A stretch of DNA of 64,000 nt from the NCBI GenBank assembly GCA_018267365.1, contig JAFDYQ010000022.1, forward strand, positions 1 to 64,000, read 5' to 3'. The notes under the pieces are model-generated. The model did no database searches and was not told where the DNA came from. It saw only the letters and a list, made by a program, of their open reading frames with translations. Position numbers and translations under genes: made by a program. Shown one piece after another: positions 41,014 through 49,805 of this stretch. Each line of letters opens with the position of its first letter. Within the stretch, counting starts at the first letter, position 1. The stretch comes from Bacteroidota bacterium (GTDB taxonomy: Bacteria; Bacteroidota; Bacteroidia; Chitinophagales; LD1).

Positions 41014-42294
41014 TTAATTTGCTTTGACGATCTTTTTGATCACATCCTGACTGCCGTCATTCAGGTGTAGCAGGTAGATACCTGCCGGGTATTGAGTCAG
41101 GTCGAGAGTGTATGCTATACTGGGCTGCATATAGTCTATGGTTTGGATCAGCTGGCCTGTTTCGTTATAGAGTTTACCTGTCACATTGTTGCTGCTCTTA
41201 TTATCCATATATATGTAGAAGTAGCCTGTGGATGGATTAGGCATGATCTCGCAGGCAGGGGTACGCTGCACATCATTTGCACCGGTAGTACCAGTATATA
41301 TCGTGGTAGATCCGCTGATGGTGTTGTGACCGCCGGGATTCTGAGGGCCGTTGGCTACATTGCCGGATTGCACTACGCCGTAATAAGTACCCGTAGATGT
41401 ATATGGATAAGCCGGTGCGAGAGACGAATCCAGTGTCATGAAATAAGCGTAGGTACCGTTAGGGTATTCCGGAGTCACGCACCAGCGGCCATTGCGCGAG
41501 TCCAGATCTCCGAGTCCTGCTATGTATTCATAGTCCCACAGCAGGCAGCCCATAGGATACGTGATATTCTGAGTGCCCATAGGTGTGGTCACGGTATATG
41601 TACGGGTAGGGCTAGGACCGGCGGGTGAGGCTGTAGAGCCGTCAGGCTTGGTAGTACGGGTAGTGTCGGTGCGCAGCCTGTAGGATGACCTCATACGCTT
41701 GATACCACCTGTACCATTGGTATCAGCATACCCATAGGCACCATATACCGGATAACCGTCAAACATATAGCCGATGATAGGAGAATGGTGCATGCTATCC
41801 GTCTGGTCATACAGGCACTTAGGGCTCACATGGTGATGATACTCTCCGTCTTGCTGCGGGTGGCCTATACAGTTGTCAAAACTGGGATACTCAAAGTAAT
41901 AGCCATTGCGAGACCAGATGGTATTTACGTACTGCGCATCATCAGCATTGAAAATACTTACGCCATTCGTCAGTACACCGATGTGACCCAGGCCTATGGA
42001 GGTCAGTGTGCCGGTGTTAGGTTGTGGATTGCGGGTTATTTTATAGACGAAGTTTTGGTTTTCGGCCACGTTGGGGTTATTCCATGGGCCTATACTATAT
42101 CCCGGTATGCAGGTACAGCTCACGTAAACATCTGTACTGGAGTATTGCACCAGTTCCACGTTAGACGGGATATTGTTATAGCCCCGGTTTGTATTTGTAT
42201 CCGGATTGATGATCCAGGATGTGATCAACGGCGAGAGCTGAGCATAGCTGCAGCCAGTAGCAATAATACCTAGTGCGAGGAGGAGTCTTTTCAT
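41014..42294 (-). CDS. YHYH-domain protein with T9SS sorting domain
   Basis: 426-aa secreted protein with signal peptide (MKRLLLALGIIATGCSYA). The YHYH domain is around residues 125-290: DNCIGHPQQDGEYHHHVSPKC, the GYMFDGYPVYGAYGY segment and the late NGRWCVTPEYPNGTYAYF. The C-terminal 75 residues form a T9SS type A sorting domain (MPNPSTGYFYIYMDNK). YHYH proteins often accompany MbnP/MbnH-like pairs. It lies 12 bp upstream of the MbnP gene, so the three form an operon, probably for extracytoplasmic copper handling. Histidine-rich motifs fit metal binding; the chemistry is not known. Confidence 0.88.
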   Translation of the reverse strand: MKRLLLALGIIATGCSYAQLSPLITSWIINPDTNTNRGYNNIPSNVELVQYSSTDVYVSCTCIPGYSIGPWNNPNVAENQNFVYKITRNPQPNTGTLTSIGLGHIGVLTNGVSIFNADDAQYVNTIWSRNGYYFEYPSFDNCIGHPQQDGEYHHHVSPKCLYDQTDSMHHSPIIGYMFDGYPVYGAYGYADTNGTGGIKRMRSSYRLRTDTTRTTKPDGSTASPAGPSPTRTYTVTTPMGTQNITYPMGCLLWDYEYIAGLGDLDSRNGRWCVTPEYPNGTYAYFMTLDSSLAPAYPYTSTGTYYGVVQSGNVANGPQNPGGHNTISGSTTIYTGTTGANDVQRTPACEIMPNPSTGYFYIYMDNKSSNNVTGKLYNETGQLIQTIDYMQPSIAYTLDLTQYPAGIYLLHLNDGSQDVIKKIVKAN

Positions 42295-42341
42295 GATCTG
42301 AAATTTAATCGGGTTTAGTATAATATAATGGTTCTTGATAT

Positions 42342-42830
42342 TTACGGTCGTCTGTCAGGTGGTCCCTGGCCACGGGCATTTTGAGCCATGGCATCTGCTA
42401 TCATTTTATCAAATTTTTGCCGCTGTGCAGGACTGCAGATCCTGCGGACCTCAGCCAAATGCTTGTAGGTGATCTGTTCATTTTCTATTCTAAGCATCGC
42501 TATGCGGTGAATGAGGGAGTCTGCATAGGCAGATGTATCTGCGCCTGTGGTCAGACTGCGGAAAAGTTCGTCATGCAGTTTCCTGTCCTGGTCTCCTATA
42601 GCCTGCATAGCGGCGTGATGCTCGCCTCGCAGAGTCTCAAACTGCGCCTGCTGCCTGGCGTCGAACTGTAGCTCTTGTGGTACCAGGCCGGCAGGACCTC
42701 TACCACCTCTGTGACCATGCTGTGACCATGCCGGCGCTCCACACCATATATATCCCAGTGATATTACATTCACTATGATCAGTATGACTACCAGCCCGGT
42801 GAGCACTTTTATCTTAGACGCTTCACTCAT
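42342..42830 (-). CDS. Spy/CpxP-CnrX-like periplasmic metal or stress sensor
   Basis: 162-aa protein with one N-terminal transmembrane helix (VLTGLVVILIIVNVISLGYIW) and a helical periplasmic domain with repeated HHAAM, HDELFRSL and MLRIENEQITYKHLAEVRRICSPAQRQKF, the LTxxQ-like Spy/CnrX pattern. The longer frame (to 42977) is open only because it overlaps the previous gene; MSEASKIK at 42830 overlaps the stop of that gene by eight bases, a usual coupling. It is the third gene of a sigma/anti-sigma-like set and precedes the MbnP operon, so it may sense envelope metal or stress. Confidence 0.78.
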   Translation of the reverse strand: MSEASKIKVLTGLVVILIIVNVISLGYIWCGAPAWSQHGHRGGRGPAGLVPQELQFDARQQAQFETLRGEHHAAMQAIGDQDRKLHDELFRSLTTGADTSAYADSLIHRIAMLRIENEQITYKHLAEVRRICSPAQRQKFDKMIADAMAQNARGQGPPDRRP

Positions 42831-43158
42831 GGTTTGCCCTTTCATTGCCGAAAAAAAGATCGCCAATATCTGTCTGCTGCGATGTGGTTGCGGACAGGCC
42901 AAACAATGCCCAAGGTCCGGAAGGGGCACTCCAGCGCTGATCCTGTGCAGTATGGTGGCGGCTGAGCGCTGCGACATTCAGTGCCACCAGCATGACTACA
43001 GATGCAGCTATGCGGTATAGGGCACCGGTAGAGATGGTCATACCGATATGGCGGCTACCTATACGCGCTTCTACGCGCGCCAGCACATCCGGAGCTTGTG
43101 CCCGGTTCATGCCGTCTGCGCTGTGCAGGGTTGTCTCTATCCATTTTTCCTTATCCAT
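42823..43158 (-). CDS. Putative anti-sigma-like single-pass membrane protein
   Basis: 111-aa protein with a cytoplasmic N-terminus (MDKEKWIETTLHSADG, PDVLARVEARI), one transmembrane helix (TGALYRIAASVVMLVALNVAAL) and a short periplasmic tail. The size, topology and position directly after an ECF sigma gene match small anti-sigma factors. It has no zinc HxxxCxxC motif, so the family is not certain. Confidence 0.6.
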   Translation of the reverse strand: MDKEKWIETTLHSADGMNRAQAPDVLARVEARIGSRHIGMTISTGALYRIAASVVMLVALNVAALSRHHTAQDQRWSAPSGPWALFGLSATTSQQTDIGDLFFGNERANHE

Positions 43159-43230
43159 GGCGGTATTGTTTCTATAGACGCTGTTTAGCCGGCTTTCCTT
43201 CGGGTGTAGCGTGTTAAACGTTTTGTATAC

Positions 43231-43806
43231 TTAGTCATAAAGTTCCTTATAAATATCCTCCAGTGAGCGACGCAGATTTTGTTTGGCGCGCTGCAGCAGT
43301 GATTCTACCGCTCCCTCCTTCAGTTTCATTACATCAGCTATCTCCCGTTGACTCATTTGTTCTACTTTGCTCAGTGTGAATGCAATACGCTGATTTTCAG
43401 GCAGGGTGTCGATAGCCCGGAAGAGATAGCCCGCCTTTTCCCTGTTTTCTTCTATGATACCCGGATGTACCCAGTTTACAGTTTTGGAGGCTACTTCGGC
43501 ATTTTCTCCTGATATAGAAAAGATAAACCCAAACCTCTTTTTGCGTGAGCGGGATTTGATCAGGTCCAGAGATTTGGTCACTGTGATGCGGTACACCCAG
43601 GTGGCCAGTGCGGCATCGCCGCGAAAAGTATCTATAGAATTCCACACCGTGAGAAAGACATCCTGCGCCAGTTCCTCTGCATCACTACTATCTTTCACAA
43701 AAGAGATGGCAGTATTATAGACGCGCTGCTGATACTGCGCGACAAACTCACGCAGCACCATAGTATTCTGCTCACGCAGTCCTTTCAGCAGCATCTCCTC
43801 GGTCAT
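43231..43806 (-). CDS. ECF RNA polymerase sigma factor
   Basis: 191-aa sigma-70 family protein without region 1 or 3. Region 2 (about residues 25-95) has FVAQYQQRVYNTAISFVKDSSDAEELAQDVFLTVW and the -10 recognition part FRGDAALATWVYRI. Region 4 (about 135-185) has LPENQRIAFTLSKVEQMSQREIADVM and a helix-turn-helix. The frame is open 31 codons further upstream, but the ATG at 43806 (MTEEMLLKGLR) fits the family. It is the first gene of a set with a putative anti-sigma and a Spy/CnrX-like sensor, reading towards the YHYH-MbnP-MbnH genes, which it might control. Confidence 0.9.
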   Translation of the reverse strand: MTEEMLLKGLREQNTMVLREFVAQYQQRVYNTAISFVKDSSDAEELAQDVFLTVWNSIDTFRGDAALATWVYRITVTKSLDLIKSRSRKKRFGFIFSISGENAEVASKTVNWVHPGIIEENREKAGYLFRAIDTLPENQRIAFTLSKVEQMSQREIADVMKLKEGAVESLLQRAKQNLRRSLEDIYKELYD

Positions 43807-43932
43807 CTGGTATGTTGCGGCAGTGTTTCTATCTGATTCGGTGATTTTGTCTGTAAGACGACAGAAAATAAGGGATTCCTTCGTCAAAAGAAAAAGCAAA
43901 ATTCAGCGACTTGTGATGACATGCCGGTACAT

Positions 43933-43966
43933 AAAAAATGCCCTGCTATCGTGCCGGGCATTTTAA
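43933..43966 (-). terminator. Terminator after the lipase-like gene
   Basis: AAAATGCCC/GGGCATTTT hairpin with TTTTTTAT following on the minus strand, about 20 bases beyond the stop at 43983. Confidence 0.8.
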
Positions 43967-43982
43967 TCTTGGCTATATACTC

Positions 43983-45632
43983 CTAGAGTACTACGATTTT
44001 GCTATGTAGCTCGGTGCCTCCGGTAGTTCGTATCCGTATCATGTAGATACCACGGGCGCGCTGCGTCAGATCCAGAGTGGTAGTGCCGGACGCAGTGGCA
44101 CTTGTACGGAGCAGGCTGTGCCCAGCGAGATCTAGTAGCTCGATTGCCTCTGGCTGGGCAGATGCGTTGGTGTAGTCTATTACTATTCTGTCATGAGCAG
44201 GATTTGGATAGATGGAGATGGCTACAGTTGAAATATCATCGATGCCCGTCAGAAAGGAAACGCGTACACTGTCAGTGCGGCTACAGTGTGACTGGTCAGT
44301 AGTGGTCACATAGTACACGCCGGTCGTGAGCCCAGTGATGGTCGGGGTGCTGTCACCATTGCTCCACTGCCAGTGGTAGGGCGGATTGCCAAATGTATCT
44401 CTGACGCTCGCAGTCCCATCTGCTGCGGTGGCAGAGGAGGCCTGAGTAGCAGAGGTATGAGCTATCATAGGCTGGAAGATCAAGCCGCGGATAGCAGATA
44501 TAGCCGCGAGAGTAGAAAACTGTCCGCACAAATTATGATCATAAGTATCACCCACATTCAGTGTATCTACGGTCGCTGAGCCATTGGTCACAAAGTGTGA
44601 ATAGGCCACCGCACTGTGGTGCCATGGTATGATCTCGTCTGCTGTGCAGAAGAACAACTTTATAGGATTATTGGGCGTCCAGTTATACGCATCATTCTTT
44701 TTCAGCAGTTGAGTAAAGTAGTTGTTAGGATCATTTCGCAGCGTATCGATCACAGCCGGCTGGAGCACCTGATTGGGTACAGAGGGCATGACCCCATTGA
44801 TCTGAAATGACTCTCTGGTTCCATTGTATTGAGCAGGCAGTATAGAGTCATAGGGAGCCACAAAAATATCAGAGTCGCTGGCGGCATAGTGATAGATACG
44901 GTTATAGCTCAGGAAGAGGGCTGCAAGATAGGATGGGTCATTATAATTATTGTTAGGCAATATCATTTCATCTTTCATCGTGCCGCTCAGGTCGTAGTAG
45001 CCCGCTATAGCTCCTGCTCCGGTCACCTGTATCTGCGGGAGGTATGTCTGTATGTACTGATTGGCAGCTACAGTGGCATAGGCGCCCTCAGCTATACCGG
45101 CCAGGAAGAGTTGTTGATTGTATGACGCGCCGGTGGTATCTACCGTCTCACGCACAGCACGCAGCATATCTACCACTGGTGTGGCCTCTGACTGTAGGTG
45201 TAGAAAAGGGTGATCTCCGGGACCATCGCCCAGGCCCAGGCCATCAGGCAGCATGGTGATGAGACCCAGCGAGCCTCCTGCCAGACCGATGAACCACTCA
45301 TATTTATAGTTTGACGGAGCATCATTTTTTCGGAAAACGTTATTGTGCTGATAGCTGAGCATCGGCACGTCGCATGGAGTGCCCTGAGGCACTACGAGCA
45401 GGCCTGACGCCGTAGTAGGTGTGCTGTCTGCAGCTACAGTATTGTAGATGACTTTGTACGTCTTGACGGGGTATATCGTACTCAATATCCCTCCCGGTAC
45501 ACCTTGGGCGGCGAGGATAGAGTCTACCTGGGGCTTGGTGTAGTAATGCTGAAAAATAACTTGATTGGCAAATTGTGCGTGACTGAGCACAGCGCAAAGA
45601 AGCAGGAGAAATAACGTCAAAGATTTTTTCAT
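43983..45632 (-). CDS. Secreted alpha/beta-hydrolase (lipase-like) with T9SS sorting domain
   Basis: 549-aa exported protein starting MKKSLTLFLLLLCAVLSHAQ; the longer open frame (to 45689) is not needed. The hydrolase region (about residues 25-390) resembles secretory lipases: GLLVVPQGTPCDVPMLSYQHNN, an LFLAGIAEGAYATVAA segment where the nucleophile of a GxSxG elbow would be replaced by Ala-Glu, and a late CTADEIIPWHHS with an Asp candidate. An SprB-like repeat (about 405-465) and a T9SS domain (ISIYPNPAHD...) end the protein. The elbow reads G-I-A-E-G, so catalytic activity is uncertain. Confidence 0.8.
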   Translation of the reverse strand: MKKSLTLFLLLLCAVLSHAQFANQVIFQHYYTKPQVDSILAAQGVPGGILSTIYPVKTYKVIYNTVAADSTPTTASGLLVVPQGTPCDVPMLSYQHNNVFRKNDAPSNYKYEWFIGLAGGSLGLITMLPDGLGLGDGPGDHPFLHLQSEATPVVDMLRAVRETVDTTGASYNQQLFLAGIAEGAYATVAANQYIQTYLPQIQVTGAGAIAGYYDLSGTMKDEMILPNNNYNDPSYLAALFLSYNRIYHYAASDSDIFVAPYDSILPAQYNGTRESFQINGVMPSVPNQVLQPAVIDTLRNDPNNYFTQLLKKNDAYNWTPNNPIKLFFCTADEIIPWHHSAVAYSHFVTNGSATVDTLNVGDTYDHNLCGQFSTLAAISAIRGLIFQPMIAHTSATQASSATAADGTASVRDTFGNPPYHWQWSNGDSTPTITGLTTGVYYVTTTDQSHCSRTDSVRVSFLTGIDDISTVAISIYPNPAHDRIVIDYTNASAQPEAIELLDLAGHSLLRTSATASGTTTLDLTQRARGIYMIRIRTTGGTELHSKIVVL

Positions 45633-45707
45633 AAATGGCTGGATGTGTAAAAATTTCGCCCAAAGCAGGCATCGTGTAAATGTAGTCAAACGAGCGCAAA
45701 GGCAGTG

Positions 45708-47021
45708 TTAATCGGCTACTGCAAAGCGCACTTTTTTACCCTTGATTTTGTGTTCGCTTATTGTTCGTAGCGTCTTGCTGATTTTATCTGAGCGCACAGC
45801 TACATAGGCAGCCTTGTCCAGCACTTCTATCCGACCCACCTCTTCTCTTTGCAGGCCACCTTTTTGCAATAGCAGGCCCACGACATCAGTTTTGTTTATC
45901 TTATCTTTTTTGCCGGCGGCAATGTACAATGTGCTCCACTGCGGCTCAGGCAGTGCAGTAAAATGATCCGGTAGATTTTCTTCTGTCACTTCCTGAGAGA
46001 TAAAGGTAGGGATGTGATCTTTAGCCTCCAATAAAAGATAGGCAGTGCCATCTGCGTGCATACGCGCTGTGCGACCATTGCGATGTATAAATGCCTGGGC
46101 GGAAACCGGCAGCTGGTAGTGTATAATATGACGTATCTCCGGAATATCCAGCCCCCGAGAGGCCAGGTCCGTGGTCACAAGTATGTTTGTGCTGCCGTTG
46201 CGCAGCATGATCAGTGCTTTCTCGCGGTCAGCTTGCTCCATCTCTCCGTGGTATATACCGTGAGCTATATTCATACTGCGCAGCTGCACACCTACTCGCT
46301 TCACCGCGTCCCTGTGATTGCAAAATATGATGGCAGATTCACCTCTTAGTTTGCTCAGTAGCAGCGCTAACCCCTCAGGCCGGGTCAGGTCCTCTGGTAT
46401 GTGTACCGATCTCAGCGCCAGCACCGAGGACGACGTATTCATATGAGTGAAGTCGAGTACTTTGGGTTCACGCAGGTGGAGAAAGGATGGTATCCGGTCC
46501 AGCGCGGTGGCTGAGGTCAGGATACGCCTGCGCAGTGCAGGGAGCACGGATACTATGAATGATATATCCTCCTGAAATCCCAACTCCAGTGATTTATCAA
46601 ACTCATCCATCACCAGTGTGTGCGTATTGCTCAGGTCTATATTCTGAGCGCGGATGTGATGGGCGATCCGCCCCGGAGTCCCTATCAATACTGCCGGTGG
46701 CTGGCTAAAATTATTCTCCTCGGTGCGTACAGAGTGCCCGCCATAGCAGCTATTGACCTTATATCCTGTGCCCATCTGTCTATACACACCTTCTATCTGT
46801 ATGGCCAGCTCCCGAGAGGGTACCACGATCAGTGCCTGCACTCCGGCCACAGCAGGCACCAGCAGTGTGGCTACCGGCAGTAGAAAGCCCAGCGTCTTGC
46901 CCGATCCGGTAGGAGAGAGGAGGATCGTACCCTCTGCATGAGGTGCTGTATCCAGCATAGCTTGCTGCATCTCATTTAGCGCAGTGATATTCAGGCGTGA
47001 TAATGTGGCAGTGAGGTCCAT
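45708..47021 (-). CDS. DEAD-box RNA helicase, DbpA-like
   Basis: 437-aa helicase. Motifs in order: Q motif NEMQQAMLD, Walker A SPTGSGKTLG near residue 45, PSRELA, GTPGR, DEFD (DEAD variant), TSAT, then the helicase C lobe with HRNGRTARM near 315. The last 75 residues (DVVGLLLQKGGLQREEVGRIEV) match the DbpA RNA-binding domain, which in E. coli targets 23S rRNA hairpin 92, so 50S assembly is the likely role. A GGAGGA Shine-Dalgarno lies ahead of a GTG-ATG pair, and the ATG at 47021 is taken. It is 3-4 bases after the acidic 109-aa gene. Confidence 0.9.
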   Translation of the reverse strand: MDLTATLSRLNITALNEMQQAMLDTAPHAEGTILLSPTGSGKTLGFLLPVATLLVPAVAGVQALIVVPSRELAIQIEGVYRQMGTGYKVNSCYGGHSVRTEENNFSQPPAVLIGTPGRIAHHIRAQNIDLSNTHTLVMDEFDKSLELGFQEDISFIVSVLPALRRRILTSATALDRIPSFLHLREPKVLDFTHMNTSSSVLALRSVHIPEDLTRPEGLALLLSKLRGESAIIFCNHRDAVKRVGVQLRSMNIAHGIYHGEMEQADREKALIMLRNGSTNILVTTDLASRGLDIPEIRHIIHYQLPVSAQAFIHRNGRTARMHADGTAYLLLEAKDHIPTFISQEVTEENLPDHFTALPEPQWSTLYIAAGKKDKINKTDVVGLLLQKGGLQREEVGRIEVLDKAAYVAVRSDKISKTLRTISEHKIKGKKVRFAVAD

Positions 47022-47024
47022 CAC

Positions 47025-47354
47025 TTATTCTTCCTCCAGAGGTATTTGCTCCTCGCCGGTCAGGTCCAGTTTATGATGGCCTATCACGATCTCCTCATCC
47101 AGGTCTACCACCACCACTATGTAGACTTCTTCTTTATCAGTAGGCAGCAGTACGTGTTCAAATGTTTCGTCTTCATTCCAGTAGACTATCTCTACCTCTT
47201 GATTTGCCAATACCTCCTGTGCCACCAGACCATGCTTTACCAGGTGTGCTACATAGGGCCATATATCTACCGTAGCATCAGTAGTTTCTGTCACGTCTGT
47301 CATTTCTTCAGACATGGTATCCAGGTATTCTTCGTATGTGAGTTCTGTGATCAT
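47025..47354 (-). CDS. Small acidic protein of unknown function
   Basis: 109-aa very acidic protein (MITELTYEEYLDTMSEEMTD...) ending in IPLEEE. It has a hydrophobic/beta-rich centre (EVYIVVVVDLDEEIVIGHHKLDL), no signal peptide and no recognised domain. The start at 47354 is chosen over an upstream in-frame ATG at 47375 inside a terminator. It is followed with minimal spacing by the DbpA-like helicase, so it may be a co-expressed partner. Confidence 0.65.
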   Translation of the reverse strand: MITELTYEEYLDTMSEEMTDVTETTDATVDIWPYVAHLVKHGLVAQEVLANQEVEIVYWNEDETFEHVLLPTDKEEVYIVVVVDLDEEIVIGHHKLDLTGEEQIPLEEE

Positions 47355-47374
47355 ATTTTTTCTACTTGCTATCA

Positions 47375-47402
47375 ATAAAAAAGCGGGACCGAGATCCCGC
47401 TT
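47375..47402 (-). terminator. Terminator after the zinc-ribbon protein gene
   Basis: AGCGGGA/TCCCGCT hairpin with TTTTTTATTG following on the minus strand. Confidence 0.8.
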
Positions 47403-47424
47403 ACGTTTAGTTATTCTTTCTTAC

Positions 47425-48174
47425 TTATTTCTCAGCGTCGCCTATGTGCACGAGTATACGGCCACAGTGCTCACAGGTGATGATGCGGCGCTTGGAGCGG
47501 ATCTCAGCCTGGCGCTGTGGTGGTATCTTGGCATAGCAGCCACCGCAGCTATCACGCAGTACGGCTACCACAGCCAGACCATTGCGGTAGGCACCACGTA
47601 TACGGTGGTAGGCCTTCAGCAGGCGTTCTTCTACTTTCTTGGCAGCCTTGTCAGACTCCTTCTTTAGCTCATCTTCTTCTTTTTCGGTCTCAGCTATGAT
47701 CTTGTCCAGCTCTTTCTTTTTAGCCTTGAGTTCCTTTTCACGGGTAGCTATATTGCCCTCGGTCTCTTCTATCAGTCCTTTCTTGATATCAGTCTTGGCA
47801 GTAGCATCGGTGATCTTTTTCTCCGAGAGTTGGATCTCCAGCTTCTGCAGCTCGATTTCTTTGCTCAGCGCTTCAAACTCACGGTTGTTCTTTACCGTAT
47901 TTTGCTGCTTCTCATAGCGGGTGATCAGTTCCTTGGCCATAGCCTTGGCATTCTTGCGGTTGGCTACCTCTTCGTCCAGTTCAGCCAGTTCCTCATTCAG
48001 GTGGCCCAGACGTACATTGAGGCCTGCTATTACGTCTTCCAGTACTTGCACTTCCTCTGGGAGTTCACCCTTGAGGATCTTTATTTTGTCTACTTTGGTA
48101 TCTATCTGCTGGAGGTTCCAGAGTTGGTTCAGTCTCTCTTCTACAGAGAGTTCTTTTTCTTTTGTTGCTGCCAT
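47425..48174 (-). CDS. Coiled-coil zinc-ribbon protein
   Basis: 249-aa cytoplasmic protein. Residues 20-190 are a long charged coiled coil with repeated Glu/Lys heptads. The C-terminus holds a C4 zinc ribbon with CGGC and CEHC motifs near 205-235 (DSCGGCYAKIPPQRQAEIRSKR). This layout is the CT398/zf-RING_7 type found widely in bacteria; the role is not settled, with links to secretion and RNA polymerase in other species. It starts 3 bp after the Nif3-like gene stop, so the two form an operon. Confidence 0.85.
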   Translation of the reverse strand: MAATKEKELSVEERLNQLWNLQQIDTKVDKIKILKGELPEEVQVLEDVIAGLNVRLGHLNEELAELDEEVANRKNAKAMAKELITRYEKQQNTVKNNREFEALSKEIELQKLEIQLSEKKITDATAKTDIKKGLIEETEGNIATREKELKAKKKELDKIIAETEKEEDELKKESDKAAKKVEERLLKAYHRIRGAYRNGLAVVAVLRDSCGGCYAKIPPQRQAEIRSKRRIITCEHCGRILVHIGDAEK

Positions 48175-48177
48175 TCT

Positions 48178-49272
48178 TTAGATATATTTTACCGGATTAG
48201 TTTCCGCCTTGGATAAAAGGAACGCAAATGTACTAAATTTTTCCGATAAGTGCCTATATAATAAAGCAGGGGTAAACTGCTCACTCTCATAGTGTCCCAC
48301 ATCTGCCAGCAGGATCTGTCCATCCGCATCAAAAAATTCATGATACTTGATGTCTGAGGTAATATAAACATCTGCTTGTGAGGATATTGCATTTGGCAGG
48401 AGAAATCGCCCCGCCCCCCCGCAGACTGCCACTGTCTGCACCTGCCGGCCCAGTAGGGCTGTGTGCTTTACCACCCCGGCGCCGAGCTGTTTTTTCACTT
48501 TTTTGAGAAATGCCAGCTCGTCCATCGGTCGGGCCAGACGGCCTATCATGCCACTACCCACGGTCTGTAGCTCGTTTTCCAGTGCTACGATGTCGTAAGC
48601 TACCTCCTCGTAGGGATGGGCCGCCATGAGGGCCTGCACCACCTGCGCCTGTATATGGCCAGGGAATATGACTTCGAGTTTCGCTTCCTCCACGTGCTCG
48701 CGCACGCCCTTTTGGCCTATGGCTGGATGGGTGGTCTCGTCGCCTTTAAAAGTCCCGATACCTCCCACACTAAAACTCGTCTCAGAATAATGCCCTATAT
48801 GTCCTGCCCCGGCGGCAAAAAGCGCTCTGCTCACAGGCTCATGGTGCTCATGTGGTACGAAGGTATATAGCTTCTTTAGCAGCCCCTTTTTGGGGGCTAG
48901 TATCCTGCAGTCGGTCAGGCCTAGCTTTTCGCATATCATAGCATTCACACCTGTCTCGATATTATCATAGTTGGTGTGGATGGCGTAGATGGCTATATCA
49001 TTCTTGATCGCCTTGATCACCGTGCGCTCCACATAGTTCTTGCCATTTAGTTTTTTCAGACCGGAGAAAACGATCGGGTGGTGCGCTATGATCAGCTGGC
49101 ACTTTTCGCGGATCGCCTCTTCTACCACTGCCTCCGTACAGTCCAGCGAGAGTAGTACTTTCTTTACGGTAGCATTTTTATCGCCTACTATTAGTCCGCT
49201 ATTATCGTAGCTTTCCTGATAGGAGAGTGGTGCGAGGGATTCCAGGTAGGATGTGATGTCTTTGATCTGCAT
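48178..49272 (-). CDS. Nif3-like dinuclear metal centre protein (DUF34)
   Basis: 364-aa protein starting MQIKDITSYLESLAPLSYQESYDNSGL. Metal-binding family motifs are AHHPIVF near residue 65, YAIHTNYDN near 95, an inserted PII-like domain (about 125-245) and the late GHYESEQF near 330. It forms a hexameric toroid in homologues and is often described as a GTP cyclohydrolase-like or metal-insertion protein, with no agreed function. The length fits the insertion-containing subfamily. It is upstream of, and nearly abutting, the zinc-ribbon gene. Confidence 0.9.
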   Translation of the reverse strand: MQIKDITSYLESLAPLSYQESYDNSGLIVGDKNATVKKVLLSLDCTEAVVEEAIREKCQLIIAHHPIVFSGLKKLNGKNYVERTVIKAIKNDIAIYAIHTNYDNIETGVNAMICEKLGLTDCRILAPKKGLLKKLYTFVPHEHHEPVSRALFAAGAGHIGHYSETSFSVGGIGTFKGDETTHPAIGQKGVREHVEEAKLEVIFPGHIQAQVVQALMAAHPYEEVAYDIVALENELQTVGSGMIGRLARPMDELAFLKKVKKQLGAGVVKHTALLGRQVQTVAVCGGAGRFLLPNAISSQADVYITSDIKYHEFFDADGQILLADVGHYESEQFTPALLYRHLSEKFSTFAFLLSKAETNPVKYI

Positions 49273-49291
49273 GCGATGTCGGTTGAAGTAT

Positions 49292-49693
49292 TTACCAGTG
49301 AAAGGTGACCACCTGCCGCAGGTCAGGATGGAGAGATAAGGCTACCGGGCAGGTGTGCGCTATGCGCTCCATGATCTGCTTGTCCTTGTCCGTATAGTTT
49401 TTGGCTGGCATGTAGATAGATACCTGTATCTCTGCTATCCGGCGTGGGTCGGCGGCCATCACCTTGGTAGCCTCGGCACGTACGCCGTCTATATCCAGCG
49501 GCATCTGAGCAGCCTTGATCCCCATAGTAGTGATGATGCACGCCGCCAGCGAGGTAGCGGTCAGGTCGGTAGGAGAGAAGGCTTCCCCCTTGCCGTGATT
49601 GTCCGTAGGGGCATCCGTCAGGATCTCGGTGCCGGACTGGATATGGCGGCAGCGCGTGCGCAGGTGCCCTTCGTAGATGATCTCTGCTGTCAT
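49292..49693 (-). CDS. OsmC/Ohr-family peroxiredoxin-like protein
   Basis: 133-aa cytoplasmic protein beginning MTAEIIYEGHLRTRC. It has the two cysteines of the family, one in LAACIITTMGI near residue 50 and the other in HTCPVALSLHPDL near 115, which reduce organic hydroperoxides using thiols. The open frame extends nine codons further, but MTAEIIYEG fits the family start. Its neighbours are the Nif3-like gene 20 bp downstream and a divergent outer-membrane protein upstream. Confidence 0.87.
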   Translation of the reverse strand: MTAEIIYEGHLRTRCRHIQSGTEILTDAPTDNHGKGEAFSPTDLTATSLAACIITTMGIKAAQMPLDIDGVRAEATKVMAADPRRIAEIQVSIYMPAKNYTDKDKQIMERIAHTCPVALSLHPDLRQVVTFHW

Positions 49694-49805
49694 GATAGTG
49701 TCATTTTTTAGCTGAGTCAAAAGTAGTAAAAGACACTATACTCCATGGGCAGGTAGATTATAATCCGGGACGCGCCCAATATGAAGGGAAAAATGTAGAT
49801 TTGTA

